From the NCBI GenBank assembly GCA_963696315.1, contig CAVOJU010000020.1:1-64000 (forward strand): a DNA stretch of 64,000 nucleotides, in the 5' to 3' direction. The stretch's first letter is position 1; every line of letters starts with the position of its first letter. The DNA is from CAWKEY01 sp963696315 (GTDB lineage: Bacteria > Pseudomonadota > Gammaproteobacteria > Methylococcales > Methylomonadaceae). The notes under the pieces are model-generated. The model did no database searches. It saw only the letters and a list, made by a program, of their open reading frames with translations, and was not told the DNA's origin. A program made the translations under genes and the position numbers. Below, one piece after another: positions 10,596-19,833 of the stretch.

Positions 10596-11201
10596 ATGAG
10601 CAAAATCACACAGCTTTCGCAACTGGATTTCAATGCCACTTATAGCTATGCCGATTATCTGACCTGGCAACTCGATAAAACCATTGAGCTGATCAAAGGC
10701 AAAATTTCGCTGATGAGTCCGGCACCCAGCTTACATCATCAACAAATTTCCATCCGCTTAAGCGGAATTTTATACAGTTTCTTTAAGCGCAAACCCTGCC
10801 AGCTTTTTGCTGCCCCGTTTGATGTGCGCCTTTATAATCGCCACAAGTCCAAACAAGCCAACAAAGATATTTACACGGTGGTGCAGCCGGATCTATGCGT
10901 GATTTGTGATACCAGCAAACTTGACACTAACGGCTGCCTGGGCGCACCGGACTGGATTATCGAAATCCTCTCGCAAGGCAATTCCAAAAAGGAAATGCAG
11001 ATCAAATATGAGTTGTACCAGGAAAGTGGCGTCAAGGAATACTGGCTGGTTTACCCTTACGAACAAGCCGTTTATCAATTTGTTCTGGACGATGAACTGG
11101 ACAAATACCAGCTATTCAAAATGCATTCCGGTGAAGACATGGCCACGCCGTATTTATTTCCGGATTTACAAATTGATTTACAGGAAGTGTTTGCGGAATA
11201 A
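10596..11201 (+). CDS. Uma2 family (DUF820) putative nuclease
   Basis: 201 residues. The PD-(D/E)xK-like core is visible: QPDLCVICD, then PDWIIEILS, then KYELYQESGVKEYWLV, the Uma2 family signature. ELIKGKISLMSPAP near the N-terminus matches the family opening (E-x-x-x-G-x-L-x-x-M-x-P). Uma2 proteins are abundant in cyanobacteria and some environmental bacteria; their target is not established, and some are mobile-element cargo. The gene lies 58 bases after regA on the same strand and could be read through from it. It converges with mazG. Confidence 0.85.
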   Translation: MSKITQLSQLDFNATYSYADYLTWQLDKTIELIKGKISLMSPAPSLHHQQISIRLSGILYSFFKRKPCQLFAAPFDVRLYNRHKSKQANKDIYTVVQPDLCVICDTSKLDTNGCLGAPDWIIEILSQGNSKKEMQIKYELYQESGVKEYWLVYPYEQAVYQFVLDDELDKYQLFKMHSGEDMATPYLFPDLQIDLQEVFAE

Positions 11202-11235
11202 AAACCGGCAAATTAGTTGGCTTTTTAATAGGCCG

Positions 11236-12033
11236 TTATTCTTTTAGCGCCACTTTAGCCTGATGCCAAAATGCATCAAGCTCGGCCAGTTCGCAGTCTC
11301 TTAAATTCCGTCCGGAGGCCTCAACCTGTTGTTCTATATAGTTAAAACGTTTGGAAAATTTCTTCGTACTTTCCTTGAGAGCAATCTCGGGGTTGACTTT
11401 TAAATGCCTCGCCAGGTTGACCGCAACCAGCAACAGATCGCCGACTTCTTCCTGAATATGGGCCTGATCGCCGGATTGCCAGGCTTCTTTGACCTCCTCC
11501 AGCTCTTCCATTACTTTATCAAAAACCGGCAACACCTCGGGCCAGTCAAAGCCGTGGCTGGCGGCGCGGTTTTGTATTTTTTCACACTGTACCAGGGCCG
11601 GAAGGTTAATAGCAACGCCAGACAACACGCTATCCGGTTCTGCCGATCGGGCTTTGCCCTGGCGCTCCAGAGCTTTGGCCTGCTCCCAGGCCTGTTTGCG
11701 TTCTTCCTCGCTGCTAAAGATGGCATCGGCAAAAACATGCGGATGCCTGCGCACGAGTTTTTCACTGATACCATCGGCGACTTGCTCAAAATTGAACAGC
11801 CCGCGTTCTTCGGCTATGCGGCAATGAAAAACCACCTGTAATAAGAGATCACCCAATTCGGCGCGCAAATCCTCCAGATCATTGCGTTCGATGGCATCGG
11901 CGACTTCATAGGCTTCTTCAATCGTGTACGGAATAAGACTGTAAAAATCCTGCTGTACATCCCAGGCGCAGCCGTTTTCAGGGTGGCGCAATTGCGCCAT
12001 GATGTCCAGGAGGTGTTGAGTATTTTTCAGCAT
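11236..12033 (-). CDS. mazG: Nucleoside triphosphate pyrophosphohydrolase MazG
   Basis: 265 residues from ATG 12033; the TTG three bases earlier is an alternative. Two MazG-type all-alpha NTPase repeats are seen. The N-terminal one has GCAWDVQQD, EEAYEVADAIE and ELGDLLLQVVFH (the Mg-binding Glu/Asp helices). The C-terminal one has DWPEVLPVFDKVMEELEEVKEA and EEVGDLLLVAVNLARHL. It hydrolyses (d)NTPs to monophosphates plus PPi, clearing damaged nucleotides. The ATG overlaps the TGA of the upstream kinase gene (TGATG), indicating coupling. Confidence 0.93.
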   Translation of the reverse strand: MLKNTQHLLDIMAQLRHPENGCAWDVQQDFYSLIPYTIEEAYEVADAIERNDLEDLRAELGDLLLQVVFHCRIAEERGLFNFEQVADGISEKLVRRHPHVFADAIFSSEEERKQAWEQAKALERQGKARSAEPDSVLSGVAINLPALVQCEKIQNRAASHGFDWPEVLPVFDKVMEELEEVKEAWQSGDQAHIQEEVGDLLLVAVNLARHLKVNPEIALKESTKKFSKRFNYIEQQVEASGRNLRDCELAELDAFWHQAKVALKE

Positions 12034-12965
12034 CAAAATGACGAAGCAAAGTTCTCGCGATAGCGTTGTTTAAAAACATCCAGTTCAAAGAAATGATTCT
12101 GGGTGCCATGATGTTCAATTTTAATGGCGCCCATCAACGACGCTATGCGGCCGGTGGTAGGCCAGTCCAAATCATTCATCAGGCCATATAAAAGACCTGC
12201 ACGATAGGCATCGCCGCAGCCAGTCGGATCGAGCAAGGCTTTGGGCTTGGCCGCCGGGATATGAATGCATTCGCCTTGCGTATAAATTTTTGAGCCGCTA
12301 CCGCCCAGGGTAATAACCAGGGCCTCAACACGTTCGGCCATTTGCTCAAGTGACAAACCGGTACGCTCCTGCATGAGCTCTGATTCATAGTCATTCAACG
12401 TTACCCAGGTGGCCAGCTCAAGAAATCGCAGCAGTTCGGCGCCATTAAACATGGGCATGCCCTGGCCCGGATCGAAAATAAACGGTATGCCCAGTTCGGC
12501 AAACTGCTCGGCATGCAGTTGCATGCCCTCCTTGCCATCGGGTGCGACAATGCCAATCTGAATGCTGCGATCCGTCGGCACCGAGTTTAAATGCGATGAA
12601 TTCATGGCTCCCGGATGAAAGGCCGTAATCTGGTTGTCATCCTCATCGGTGGTGATATAAGCCTGCCCCGTGTAGCTATCATCCAGTATGCGAATAAACT
12701 CGCTGGACAGCCCGTTCTGGCTCAGCCACTGCATATAGGGCTCAAAATCATGACCCACCGCCGCCATGATCAAGGGCTCTTCGTCAAGCATCTTCAGGTT
12801 ATAGGCAATATTACCGGCACACCCACCGTATTCGCGGCGCATCACAGGAACCAGAAAGGATACATTCAGAATATGGACTTTTTCCGGCAAGATATGATTT
12901 TTGAACTTATCATGAAACACCATGATGGTATCGTAAGCCATGGAACCACAGATCAACGCACTCAT
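12033..12965 (-). CDS. PfkB-family carbohydrate/nucleoside kinase
   Basis: 310 residues. PfkB signature 1 is near GGCAGNIAYNL (~47-57) and signature 2 with the catalytic Asp is in DPTGCGDAYRAGLLYGL (~250). The family phosphorylates sugars or nucleosides; the N-terminus (SALICGSMAYDTIM) resembles adenosine-kinase-like members, but the substrate cannot be fixed from sequence. GAGGA sits 8 bases before the ATG. The gene is coupled to mazG downstream and lies 9 bases after dgkA, so the three probably form one transcript. Confidence 0.85.
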   Translation of the reverse strand: MSALICGSMAYDTIMVFHDKFKNHILPEKVHILNVSFLVPVMRREYGGCAGNIAYNLKMLDEEPLIMAAVGHDFEPYMQWLSQNGLSSEFIRILDDSYTGQAYITTDEDDNQITAFHPGAMNSSHLNSVPTDRSIQIGIVAPDGKEGMQLHAEQFAELGIPFIFDPGQGMPMFNGAELLRFLELATWVTLNDYESELMQERTGLSLEQMAERVEALVITLGGSGSKIYTQGECIHIPAAKPKALLDPTGCGDAYRAGLLYGLMNDLDWPTTGRIASLMGAIKIEHHGTQNHFFELDVFKQRYRENFASSF

Positions 12966-12974
12966 TTATTTTCC

Positions 12975-13334
12975 TCAGATTAAAATTAAAGCCCAGGTTA
13001 CCGCCGCCCAAATCAGTGACAGCATGACCGCTGCCGAGCCAATATCTTTGGCTCTACCGGATAATTCGTGATGTTCAAAGCCGACTCTATCAACTACCGC
13101 TTCAACTGCCGAATTTAATAATTCAACCAGCAGCACCAATACGATGCTGCCGATCAGCAGAATTTTTTCAATCGCTGTTCCGCCCAGCCAAATGGCCAAC
13201 GGTGTACTGACCATAAATAGCAGAACTTCCTGCCTGAATGCTTCTTCATGTTGCCAGGTTGCTTTAAAGCCGGCGGCCGAAAACCGGCACGCATTAATCA
13301 GACGCTTTAAGCCTTTTGCATTTTGATTTGCCAT
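12975..13334 (-). CDS. dgkA: Diacylglycerol kinase DgkA
   Basis: 119 residues with three membrane helices, the usual size. It phosphorylates diacylglycerol to phosphatidate in the inner membrane for lipid recycling. Signature ELLNSAVEAVVDRV (71-84) holds the catalytic Glu residues; AKDIGSAAV (95-103) and E32 of the amphipathic surface helix are also conserved. It appears to be the first gene of a dgkA-pfkB-mazG transcript. Confidence 0.92.
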   Translation of the reverse strand: MANQNAKGLKRLINACRFSAAGFKATWQHEEAFRQEVLLFMVSTPLAIWLGGTAIEKILLIGSIVLVLLVELLNSAVEAVVDRVGFEHHELSGRAKDIGSAAVMLSLIWAAVTWALILI

Positions 13335-13503
13335 GGTTTATTAAAATTATCCGTTATGAAAAAAGACCTGAAAAGCGCAAGGCAAAAGACAAAAATACAT
13401 CCGCATTCCTGATTGGCAAGAAACCTGAACTGCTTCAAAAAGGATCGCTCGGGCAGACGCTGGCTCTGCCGAATTAGCTGAAGAATCCCTGCGCAAGCGC
13501 CTT

Positions 13504-13531
13504 TTGCACCTTGCACCTTGCACCTTGCACC
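13504..13531. repeat. Four tandem TTGCACC heptamers
   Basis: Four exact, uninterrupted copies of TTGCACC lie in the 204-base spacer between gcvH and dgkA. Degenerate heptads of the same composition (AAGGTGC on the plus strand) occur at 22733-22760. The spacer contains no convincing gene. Confidence 0.85.
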
Positions 13532-13538
13532 TATATTA

Positions 13539-13922
13539 CTATTGCTCAATCATGCGTCGATATGCATCCGCATTCATCAACTGATCCAGCCCAGACAAAT
13601 CGTCGGCTTTTATGCAGAATAACCATGCCCCGTAGGCATCATCGTTTACCTGCTCCGGCGCATCCTGAAGGGCGGCATTAACGGCGACAATTTCTCCGGC
13701 CACCGGGCTAAACAAGTCCGAGGCGGTTTTAACCGATTCCACCACCGCACACGCTTCACCGGCGCTTACCTTGCGCCCCAGTTCTGGCAATTCGACAAAA
13801 ACCAGATCTCCCAACTCTTCCTGGGCAAAATCGGTAATGCCCACGCGTACCACATTACTCTCTTCCAATTTGGCCCATTCATGGGTTTGGGCGTACTTTA
13901 AATCATCCGGCAAATCGCTCAT
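13539..13922 (-). CDS. gcvH: Glycine cleavage system H protein
   Basis: 127 residues. The lipoyl-carrying lysine is Lys65 in VESVKTASDLFSP, the family signature, and GDLVFVELPELG precedes it. The protein shuttles the methylamine group of glycine between the P, T and L proteins, none of which is encoded in this window. The opening LPDDLKYAQTHEW fits the usual start. The gene stands alone, divergent from the adaptor gene at 14054. Confidence 0.95.
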   Translation of the reverse strand: MSDLPDDLKYAQTHEWAKLEESNVVRVGITDFAQEELGDLVFVELPELGRKVSAGEACAVVESVKTASDLFSPVAGEIVAVNAALQDAPEQVNDDAYGAWLFCIKADDLSGLDQLMNADAYRRMIEQ

Positions 13923-14009
13923 GCTTGTCTCTCAAAAAAAATTATTGGATCAGTCTGTTTTTTGCTGTTTTCAAGGATAACGCGCTATTTTTTAAAAACA
14001 ACAAAAAAA

Positions 14010-14039
14010 TTCATTTCGCCGCGGGGCAAGCCTTATAAT
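14010..14039 (+). promoter_or_regulatory. Possible sigma-70 promoter for 14054 gene
   Basis: A perfect TATAAT at 14034-14039 is preceded, 18 bases upstream, by TTCATT, a weak -35. The start codon at 14054 lies only 15 bases after the -10, so transcription would begin almost at the ATG, which lowers confidence. Confidence 0.3.
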
Positions 14040-14053
14040 TCAGGGCCATTACT

Positions 14054-15085
14054 ATGAGGCTCATCCAAACCATGCTGTTCCCTGCCAAACTTAAGTTCTC
14101 ATTGCTGATTGCTTTAAGTCTTTTTTCACTATCGGCCAGCTTTGCCGATGATGACGACCAGCCCATTGCCGATGTTCAACACACAGGCAGCCAGGCGGCT
14201 GTTTTTCTTAATGAGGCCGCTCAGCAAGCATCAGGCCTGCAAGTCCTGACGCTTGAGCCAGTCTCTTATCATCCTGAATTTACCGCTTCTGGTAAAGCGC
14301 TCAATATACAACCATTGCTCTCCCTGCGTCAGCAGTATCTGGCCAGCTTGAGCGAACAGCAAAGCGCGTCGGCAAAATTCAATCTGGCCAAGCAAAACAT
14401 CAAACGCCAGCAGACCCTGTACAGTCATGACATCGTATCAAAACGCAGCCTGCAAAATCAGCAGGCGCAATGGCAAACCGATAAAGCCCAGCTTGAAGGC
14501 ACGCATTTTCGCACCGAAGCCATTTACGATGAAGCACTCATCACCTGGGGCAAAGTGCTGACCGAGTGGGCCCTATCCCCCGATGGTGACAACTTGGCAG
14601 ATTTTTTATCCGGTCGGCAGTCCTTGCTGCACATCACCTTAACCGCCAATACCCATTTAGAAAACAATGTCAAAGACATTTACATCGAGGCCTCAGGCGC
14701 GCGCGCCAAAGCCGCTAAAGCCAGCCTCATTTCAGTCGCTCCTCAAACAGATAATGCCATACAGGGTGAAAGCTATTTCTTTACAACCAGCGACCCGCAT
14801 ATCAGACCCGGTATGCGGGTCGCTGCCTGGATTGCTCAACAGGAGCAGAATCTGTCTGGTGTTATTATCCCAAAATCCGCACTCATTTGGCATCTGGATC
14901 AGGCTTTTGTCTACATTAAAACCGGTAAGGACCAGTTCAGCCGCCGCGCTGTCGCGCATTTTTCGGAAACAGCTGACGGCTATTTTATCAGCACCGGCAT
15001 TAGCGCCGGCGAGCAACTGGTCAGCACGGGCGGCCAAATGCTGCTGTCGGAAGAATTCCGGGCGCAAATTCCGGATGAGGATTAA
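14054..15085 (+). CDS. HlyD/RND-type periplasmic adaptor protein, no partner nearby
   Basis: 343 residues. A signal peptide (hydrophobic 12-30, ending SASFA) is followed by an acidic patch DDDDQP. A helical-hairpin stretch (LRQQYLASLSEQQSASAKFN..., ~95-150) is followed by beta-rich parts typical of adaptor proteins: SGVIIPKSALIW is the usual barrel-domain segment and GISAGEQLVSTGGQMLLSEE the C-terminal domain. Such proteins bridge an inner-membrane pump and an outer-membrane channel, but no pump gene follows: the next gene is a cupin. It may serve a pump encoded elsewhere, or be left over from a dispersed operon. Confidence 0.75.
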   Translation: MRLIQTMLFPAKLKFSLLIALSLFSLSASFADDDDQPIADVQHTGSQAAVFLNEAAQQASGLQVLTLEPVSYHPEFTASGKALNIQPLLSLRQQYLASLSEQQSASAKFNLAKQNIKRQQTLYSHDIVSKRSLQNQQAQWQTDKAQLEGTHFRTEAIYDEALITWGKVLTEWALSPDGDNLADFLSGRQSLLHITLTANTHLENNVKDIYIEASGARAKAAKASLISVAPQTDNAIQGESYFFTTSDPHIRPGMRVAAWIAQQEQNLSGVIIPKSALIWHLDQAFVYIKTGKDQFSRRAVAHFSETADGYFISTGISAGEQLVSTGGQMLLSEEFRAQIPDED

Positions 15086-15183
15086 TGGCCATACCTTCGC
15101 GCCTGGCCATTAACCGCTGTAGCCGGTTACCGAGAAAAATGCTATCATGGCTCGCTTGTAAACTTACTTAATCAGGAATAAAC

Positions 15184-15459
15184 ATGAGTCAAATCACTAT
15201 CGAACACAACCCTAGCGAAGCGCGTTTAAAGGAGCTTGGCGTTGCCGGGTGGTCAATTTGGGAAAAAGAAATTTCCAAATTCCCGCTCGACTTTGATGAA
15301 AAAGAAACCGCTTATGTGTTAGAAGGTGAAATCATAGTAACTCCCGTGGGTGGCGAGCCCGTCCGCATAGTTCCTGGCGATTTGGTGGTTTTTCCAGTCG
15401 GCCTTGACAGCCATTGGGAAGTGGTAAAACCCCTGCGCAAACACTACAAGCACGGTTAA
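15184..15459 (+). CDS. Cupin-domain protein (DUF861/EutQ-like)
   Basis: 91 residues, a single small cupin. The barrel motifs are KETAYVLEGEIIVTPVGGEPV (shared by cupin 1) and PGDLVVFPVGLDSHWEV (cupin 2). WSIWEKEISKFPLDF is typical of the DUF861 subgroup related to ureidoglycine aminohydrolase. Several metal-binding His positions are missing from motif 1 (Tyr and Glu remain), so the enzymatic role is unclear. It has its own terminator and appears to be monocistronic. Confidence 0.85.
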   Translation: MSQITIEHNPSEARLKELGVAGWSIWEKEISKFPLDFDEKETAYVLEGEIIVTPVGGEPVRIVPGDLVVFPVGLDSHWEVVKPLRKHYKHG

Positions 15460-15540
15460 TACCAATAACAGGCCAATGCGCAGCATGGCTTAACACCACC
15501 CTTGATTTACCCGCAGCCCTGTTGGCGAAAGTGAAGCGAA

Positions 15541-15564
15541 AAGGCATCTCAGGATGCCTTTTTT
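15541..15564 (+). terminator. Intrinsic terminator after cupin gene
   Basis: Perfect 8-bp stem AAGGCATC / GATGCCTT around the tetraloop TCAG, followed by TTTTATT. It lies 81 bases after the cupin stop. Confidence 0.9.
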
Positions 15565-15704
15565 ATTGACGGCTAATAGCCCGCCAGCCATTCTGAAGCC
15601 ACTACTGCCAGCCCCAAATTTTAAACCGGCCAGCAAGCCTTCAACTATACTATTTCAAGTTTCAGCACGCCTGACTCACCTTTTATCCTTATACCGGAGC
15701 AGCA

Positions 15705-18387
15705 ATGGGCCCACATTATCTAAGTCCTTTTTTTACCCCTAAATCAGTTGCCATTGTTGGCGCATCCGAACGCGAGGACAGCGTCGGGTACCGCTTGCTG
15801 CTGAACATGCAGGAAGCGGGCTTTAAGGGAGGGCTTTACCCAGTCAATCACAAACGTGAACAACTGCTGGGTTTAAAAGCCTATCCCGATCTTAATTCTG
15901 TGCCTGAAGACTTGGATCTCGTGGTGATTTCCACACCGGCACCGAGCGTTCCCGGCATTGTTCGTCAATGCGGCGAGAAAGGGGTGTATGCCATCATTAT
16001 CATTACCGCCGGCTTCGGTGAGTTGGGTGCGGAAGGCAAGCGCCTGCAACAGGAAGTTCTGGATATTGCCCATCGTTACAGCATCCGCATCATCGGCCCG
16101 AACTGCCTGGGCGTTATTCGTCCGAGCGGTCAGCTCAATGCAACCTTTGGCGAAGGCACGGTTAAAGACGGCAATCTGGCGCTGCTGTCACAATCGGGGG
16201 CGGTTTGTACCGCGATTTTGGACTGGGCCAAAGCGCAGGATATTGGTTTTTCTACAGTAGTCTCGATGGGTGGCGCGGCTGACATCGATTTTGGCGAGGT
16301 ACTGGATTATCTGGCGATGGATGCCAAAACCACGGGTATTCTGATGTACGTGGAAGGCATCCGCGATGCACGCCGCTTTTTGAGCGGTCTTAAAGCCGCC
16401 GCGCGCTTGAAACCGGTTATCCTGATCAAATCAGGCCGCCATGAAGCCGGTTCAAAGGCCGCCATGTCGCATACCGGGGCCATGGTCGGCGGGGATAATG
16501 TCTTTAACGCCGCCATTGAACGTGCCGGAGTTGTCAGAGCCTACAGCATCGCCGAATTGTTTTCTGCCGCACGGGTACTGGCCAATAATTACGTGGTTAA
16601 AAAAGATCGGCTGGCGATTATTACCAACGCCGGCGGCCCCGGCGTCATGAGCACCGACCGGGCTGAAGATGTCGGCGTGCAAATGGCCGAGCTGAGTCCG
16701 GCCAGCATCGACGCTTTAAACGAAGTGCTGCCAGTACACTGGTCGCATGCCAACCCGATCGATATTCTGGGCGATGCCACGCCCGAACGTTACCAGAAAG
16801 CGCTGGAAATATGTCTTAAAGATAAAAATATCGATGGCGTACTGGCGATTCTAACACCTCAAGCGATGACCAACCCAACCCAGGTCGCCCAATGCATCAT
16901 AGAAGTCGCCAAGACCAGCAAAAAACCCGTGCTGGCTTCATGGACCGGTGGCGCACGCGTCCAGGCAGGGCGCGAACTGCTTGATAACAGTAAAGTGGCC
17001 CATTTTAATACCCCGGAAGTTGCGGTCGATGCCTTTTCATTTCTCGCCACCTACAACCGAAATCAGATACTGCTCAAACAAATTCCCTCACCTACCGATG
17101 AAATGCCCGCTCCCGACGTCACCGGAGCGCGCTTGATTATCGAGCGCGTACTTGCAGAAGGCCGCCAGGTTTTAACGGCGCAGGAGTCTAAAGCCATACT
17201 CGCCGCCTTCCATATTCCCGTCACCCAGACCATCAAGGTCTCCAATGCCAAAGACGCGATGATTGCGGCTGAAACCCTGCGTTTTCCGGTGGTTTTAAAA
17301 GTCAATATGGCTGAATTCAGCCATAAATCCGACATCGGCGGCGTTAGACTGAACATCAACAGCGTGCAGGATATTTCAAGAAATTTTGCTGAAATGGAAG
17401 CGGCCATCAAGCACAAATATCCTGAAATCAAGGAAGTCGGCATGACCGTTGAAACCATGCATCGCGCCAGCAGCGGCCGTGAGTTAATGATCGGCGTAGT
17501 CAGAGACCCGGTATTTGGCCCCGCCATCAGCTTTGGCCTGGGTGGAACCATGGTCGAAATCATGCAGCGATAATGCCGTGGCTTTGCCGCCGCTCAATGC
17601 CTATATGGTTGAGCAAATGATTGCCAAAACCAAGGCCGCCAAATACTTGCAGGCATTCCGGCAATTACCGCCTGCGAATAAAAAGGCGCTGGTCAACGTA
17701 CTGCTTAACGTCTCCAGCATGGTCAGTGAACTGCCGGAAATTCTGGAACTGGACATTAATCCGCTCATCGTTGATGAACACGGCGTGATGGCTGTCGATG
17801 CCCGCATCAAAGCTGAAGTCTCTCATCAGTTGAGCCCCTATGCGCACATGGCAATCCACCCTTATCCGCACGAATTAATTCAGCATTACCAATTGGCAAA
17901 CGGCACCAACATCACCATCCGGCCAATTCGACCTGAAGATGCCGATATGGAAAAGGATTTTGTCCACCGCTTATCGGAACGCACCAAATATTTCCGCTTT
18001 ATGCAATCTTTACAGGAATTAACGCCGGAAATGCTCGTGCGCTTTACGCAAATTGATTATGACCGCGAAATCGCCTTTGTTGCGATAAGCAAAATAAAAA
18101 CATGCCGAATGAACTAGGCGTTGGCCGCTACATGGTGAACCCCGATGGCCATTCGGTGGAATTTGCCCTGGTTGTCTCGGATGATTGTCAGGGGCTTAGG
18201 CATAGGCACCCGCCTCATGAAGACCCTGTTGCAGACTGCCAAAAATAAAGGCATGTACTTCTTTGAAGGCGAAGTACTCATCATCAACAAGCCCATGTTG
18301 TCCCTGGTAAAAAAACTGGGTTTCAGCGTCGAGGCGATTCCCGATGATAATGAAGTCGTGCGTGTGTTTAAGGATTTAAGACAGTAA
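15705..18387 (+). CDS. ADP-forming acyl-CoA synthetase/GNAT acetyltransferase fusion, three frameshifts
   Basis: Reads as one protein of about 890 residues of the Pat/YfiQ type: CoA-binding domain (FTPKSVAIVGASERE, residues 10-24), succinyl-CoA-ligase-like domains (SHTGAMVGGDNVF), ATP-grasp (FPVVLKVNMAEFSHKSDIGGV) and a C-terminal GNAT domain (TIRPIRPEDADME..., GLGIGTRLMKTLLQTA). Relatives acetylate acetyl-CoA synthetase and other targets. The frame breaks three times: an extra C near 17568 (CATGCAGCGATAATG; corrected MQDNAVALPP), a lost A in the A-runs at 18090-18100 (corrected NKNMPNELGVGRYMV), and an extra G in GGGG at 18191-18194. All conserved segments survive, so error is more likely than decay. 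Confidence 0.8.
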
Positions 18388-18414
18388 CTCAGGTTACGCA
18401 AGTCACTTAAAAAA

Positions 18415-18464
18415 ACCACGAAGGGCGCGAAGTTTTATATTTTTTTATTCGTGTTCTACGTGGT
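18415..18464. repeat. Imperfect inverted repeat (ACCACGAAG type)
   Basis: ACCACGAAGGGCGCGAAG at 18415-18432 faces TTCGTGTTCTACGTGGT at 18448-18464 across an AT-rich loop. The arms pair with a few mismatches. It lies between two converging genes, where it could stop transcription. It resembles dispersed intergenic palindromes common in environmental proteobacteria. Confidence 0.65.
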
Positions 18465-18603
18465 AAAAATTCTTTAGCTATTGATTAACATCAGGCAATA
18501 ATCGCTGATTATTTTACGGACTGGCGTTCGTTCACCTGCAAATGGTTTGCCCGCATCATCGGAAAGGCTTCAACCATCACCGATGGTGCGGACTCGTTAC
18601 CTG

Positions 18604-19833
18604 CTAGTGACTGACGTCGACTTTGGCGCCTTTGCTTTGACCAATTTCGCTTAAGGTTTCGGTAAACCAAGCGGTATCCAGATCAAACGGCTTGCCGCCT
18701 TTGATGCGTGGAAACTCAATCGCACGCAAGACGTTGCCCCTGTCTTCGTCATGCCCCATAACGCCGGATTCACGACGGAAAGCACATTCAACCGCCAGAT
18801 CGGCACACGATTTGATCAAGCGAATATCTTCCACATTGGCAGCAGCAGCGCGGGCAAAATAGCCGGATTTTTGTACCAGGGTTTTTTCCGCGCCGATCAT
18901 GTGTGCGAATTGCTCGCCAAACCATTTGCCGGGATTCACGGCATCGAGTTTGATATGACCAAAGGCATCACGCGGCACTGTCTGTCCTTTGGCTTGCATT
19001 TCCGCGACGATCGCTTCGACGCCGGCGCCTTCGGAAACGAAGATGTTCACGCAATCGACCTTGTCCATCACGGCACGTAAACGAGCGGCTTCCGCAGCCA
19101 GATCAACGTGCATTTCCGGAATAAACACGGCGTGGACTTCATAGGACTCACGGGACAGCCCGAGTTCCGGCAGCCACTCGGCGCGGTCCAGCAGTTTGCG
19201 GTATTCCAAAGCGGTAGCGGCAGTTAGCCAGCCGCAGTTGCGGCCCATCACTTCGTGAACAATCAGCATGCGTGGATTGGCGTTATTCTCCGCAACCACG
19301 TTCCAGAAATAACGCGCGCCTTGCTCGGCCGCAGTCCAGGCGCCCAAGGATTGTTTGATTGGAAAAACGTCGTTATCGACGGTCTTTGGCAAGCCGATTA
19401 CCGTCAGACCGTAATCGTTTCTGGCCAGGAAGGCGGCCAGATCAGCGGCGGCCGTGTTGGTGTCGTCACCGCCGATGGTATGAAGTACATCAACGCCGTC
19501 TTTAACCAGTTGGTCTGCCGCGACTTTTTGCGGATCTTCACCTTCTTTAACCAGTCCGCGTTTAACGCAGTCTTTAACGTTGGTCAGTTTGACACGGCTA
19601 TTGCCGATGGGTGAACCGCCAAAACGGTGCAGAAGTCCGGCTTTTTCGCGGATTTCCGGGGTGACTTTGTAGAAGTCTCCAAGCAAAAGGCCTTTGTAGC
19701 CGCCACGATAGCAGATGATTTCGATGGACGGGTCAATCTCGGTATAACGTTCGATGAGGCTGCCGATGGCTGAACTAAGGCATGGAGCCAATCCACCCGC
19801 GGTGAGTATTGCGACTTTTTTCGGTTTGTTCAT
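18604..19833 (-). CDS. pfp: PPi-dependent 6-phosphofructokinase
   Basis: 409 residues. It interconverts fructose 6-phosphate and fructose 1,6-bisphosphate using pyrophosphate, and is reversible. GGDDTNTAA (121-129) carries the second Asp that excludes ATP, where ATP enzymes have GGDGS. PKTVDND (149-155) carries the Lys that replaces Gly in ATP enzymes. EVMGRNCGWL is the sugar-phosphate site. In methanotrophs this enzyme works in the ribulose monophosphate cycle and glycolysis and saves phosphate-bond energy. Monocistronic, converging with the acyl-CoA synthetase gene. Confidence 0.95.
   Translation of the reverse strand: MNKPKKVAILTAGGLAPCLSSAIGSLIERYTEIDPSIEIICYRGGYKGLLLGDFYKVTPEIREKAGLLHRFGGSPIGNSRVKLTNVKDCVKRGLVKEGEDPQKVAADQLVKDGVDVLHTIGGDDTNTAAADLAAFLARNDYGLTVIGLPKTVDNDVFPIKQSLGAWTAAEQGARYFWNVVAENNANPRMLIVHEVMGRNCGWLTAATALEYRKLLDRAEWLPELGLSRESYEVHAVFIPEMHVDLAAEAARLRAVMDKVDCVNIFVSEGAGVEAIVAEMQAKGQTVPRDAFGHIKLDAVNPGKWFGEQFAHMIGAEKTLVQKSGYFARAAAANVEDIRLIKSCADLAVECAFRRESGVMGHDEDRGNVLRAIEFPRIKGGKPFDLDTAWFTETLSEIGQSKGAKVDVSH

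Noticed and set aside
13307..13549. 80-codon open frame on the minus strand between gcvH and dgkA
   Set aside because: It runs through the TTGCACC heptamer array and into dgkA, has no ribosome site, and shows no protein-like conservation.
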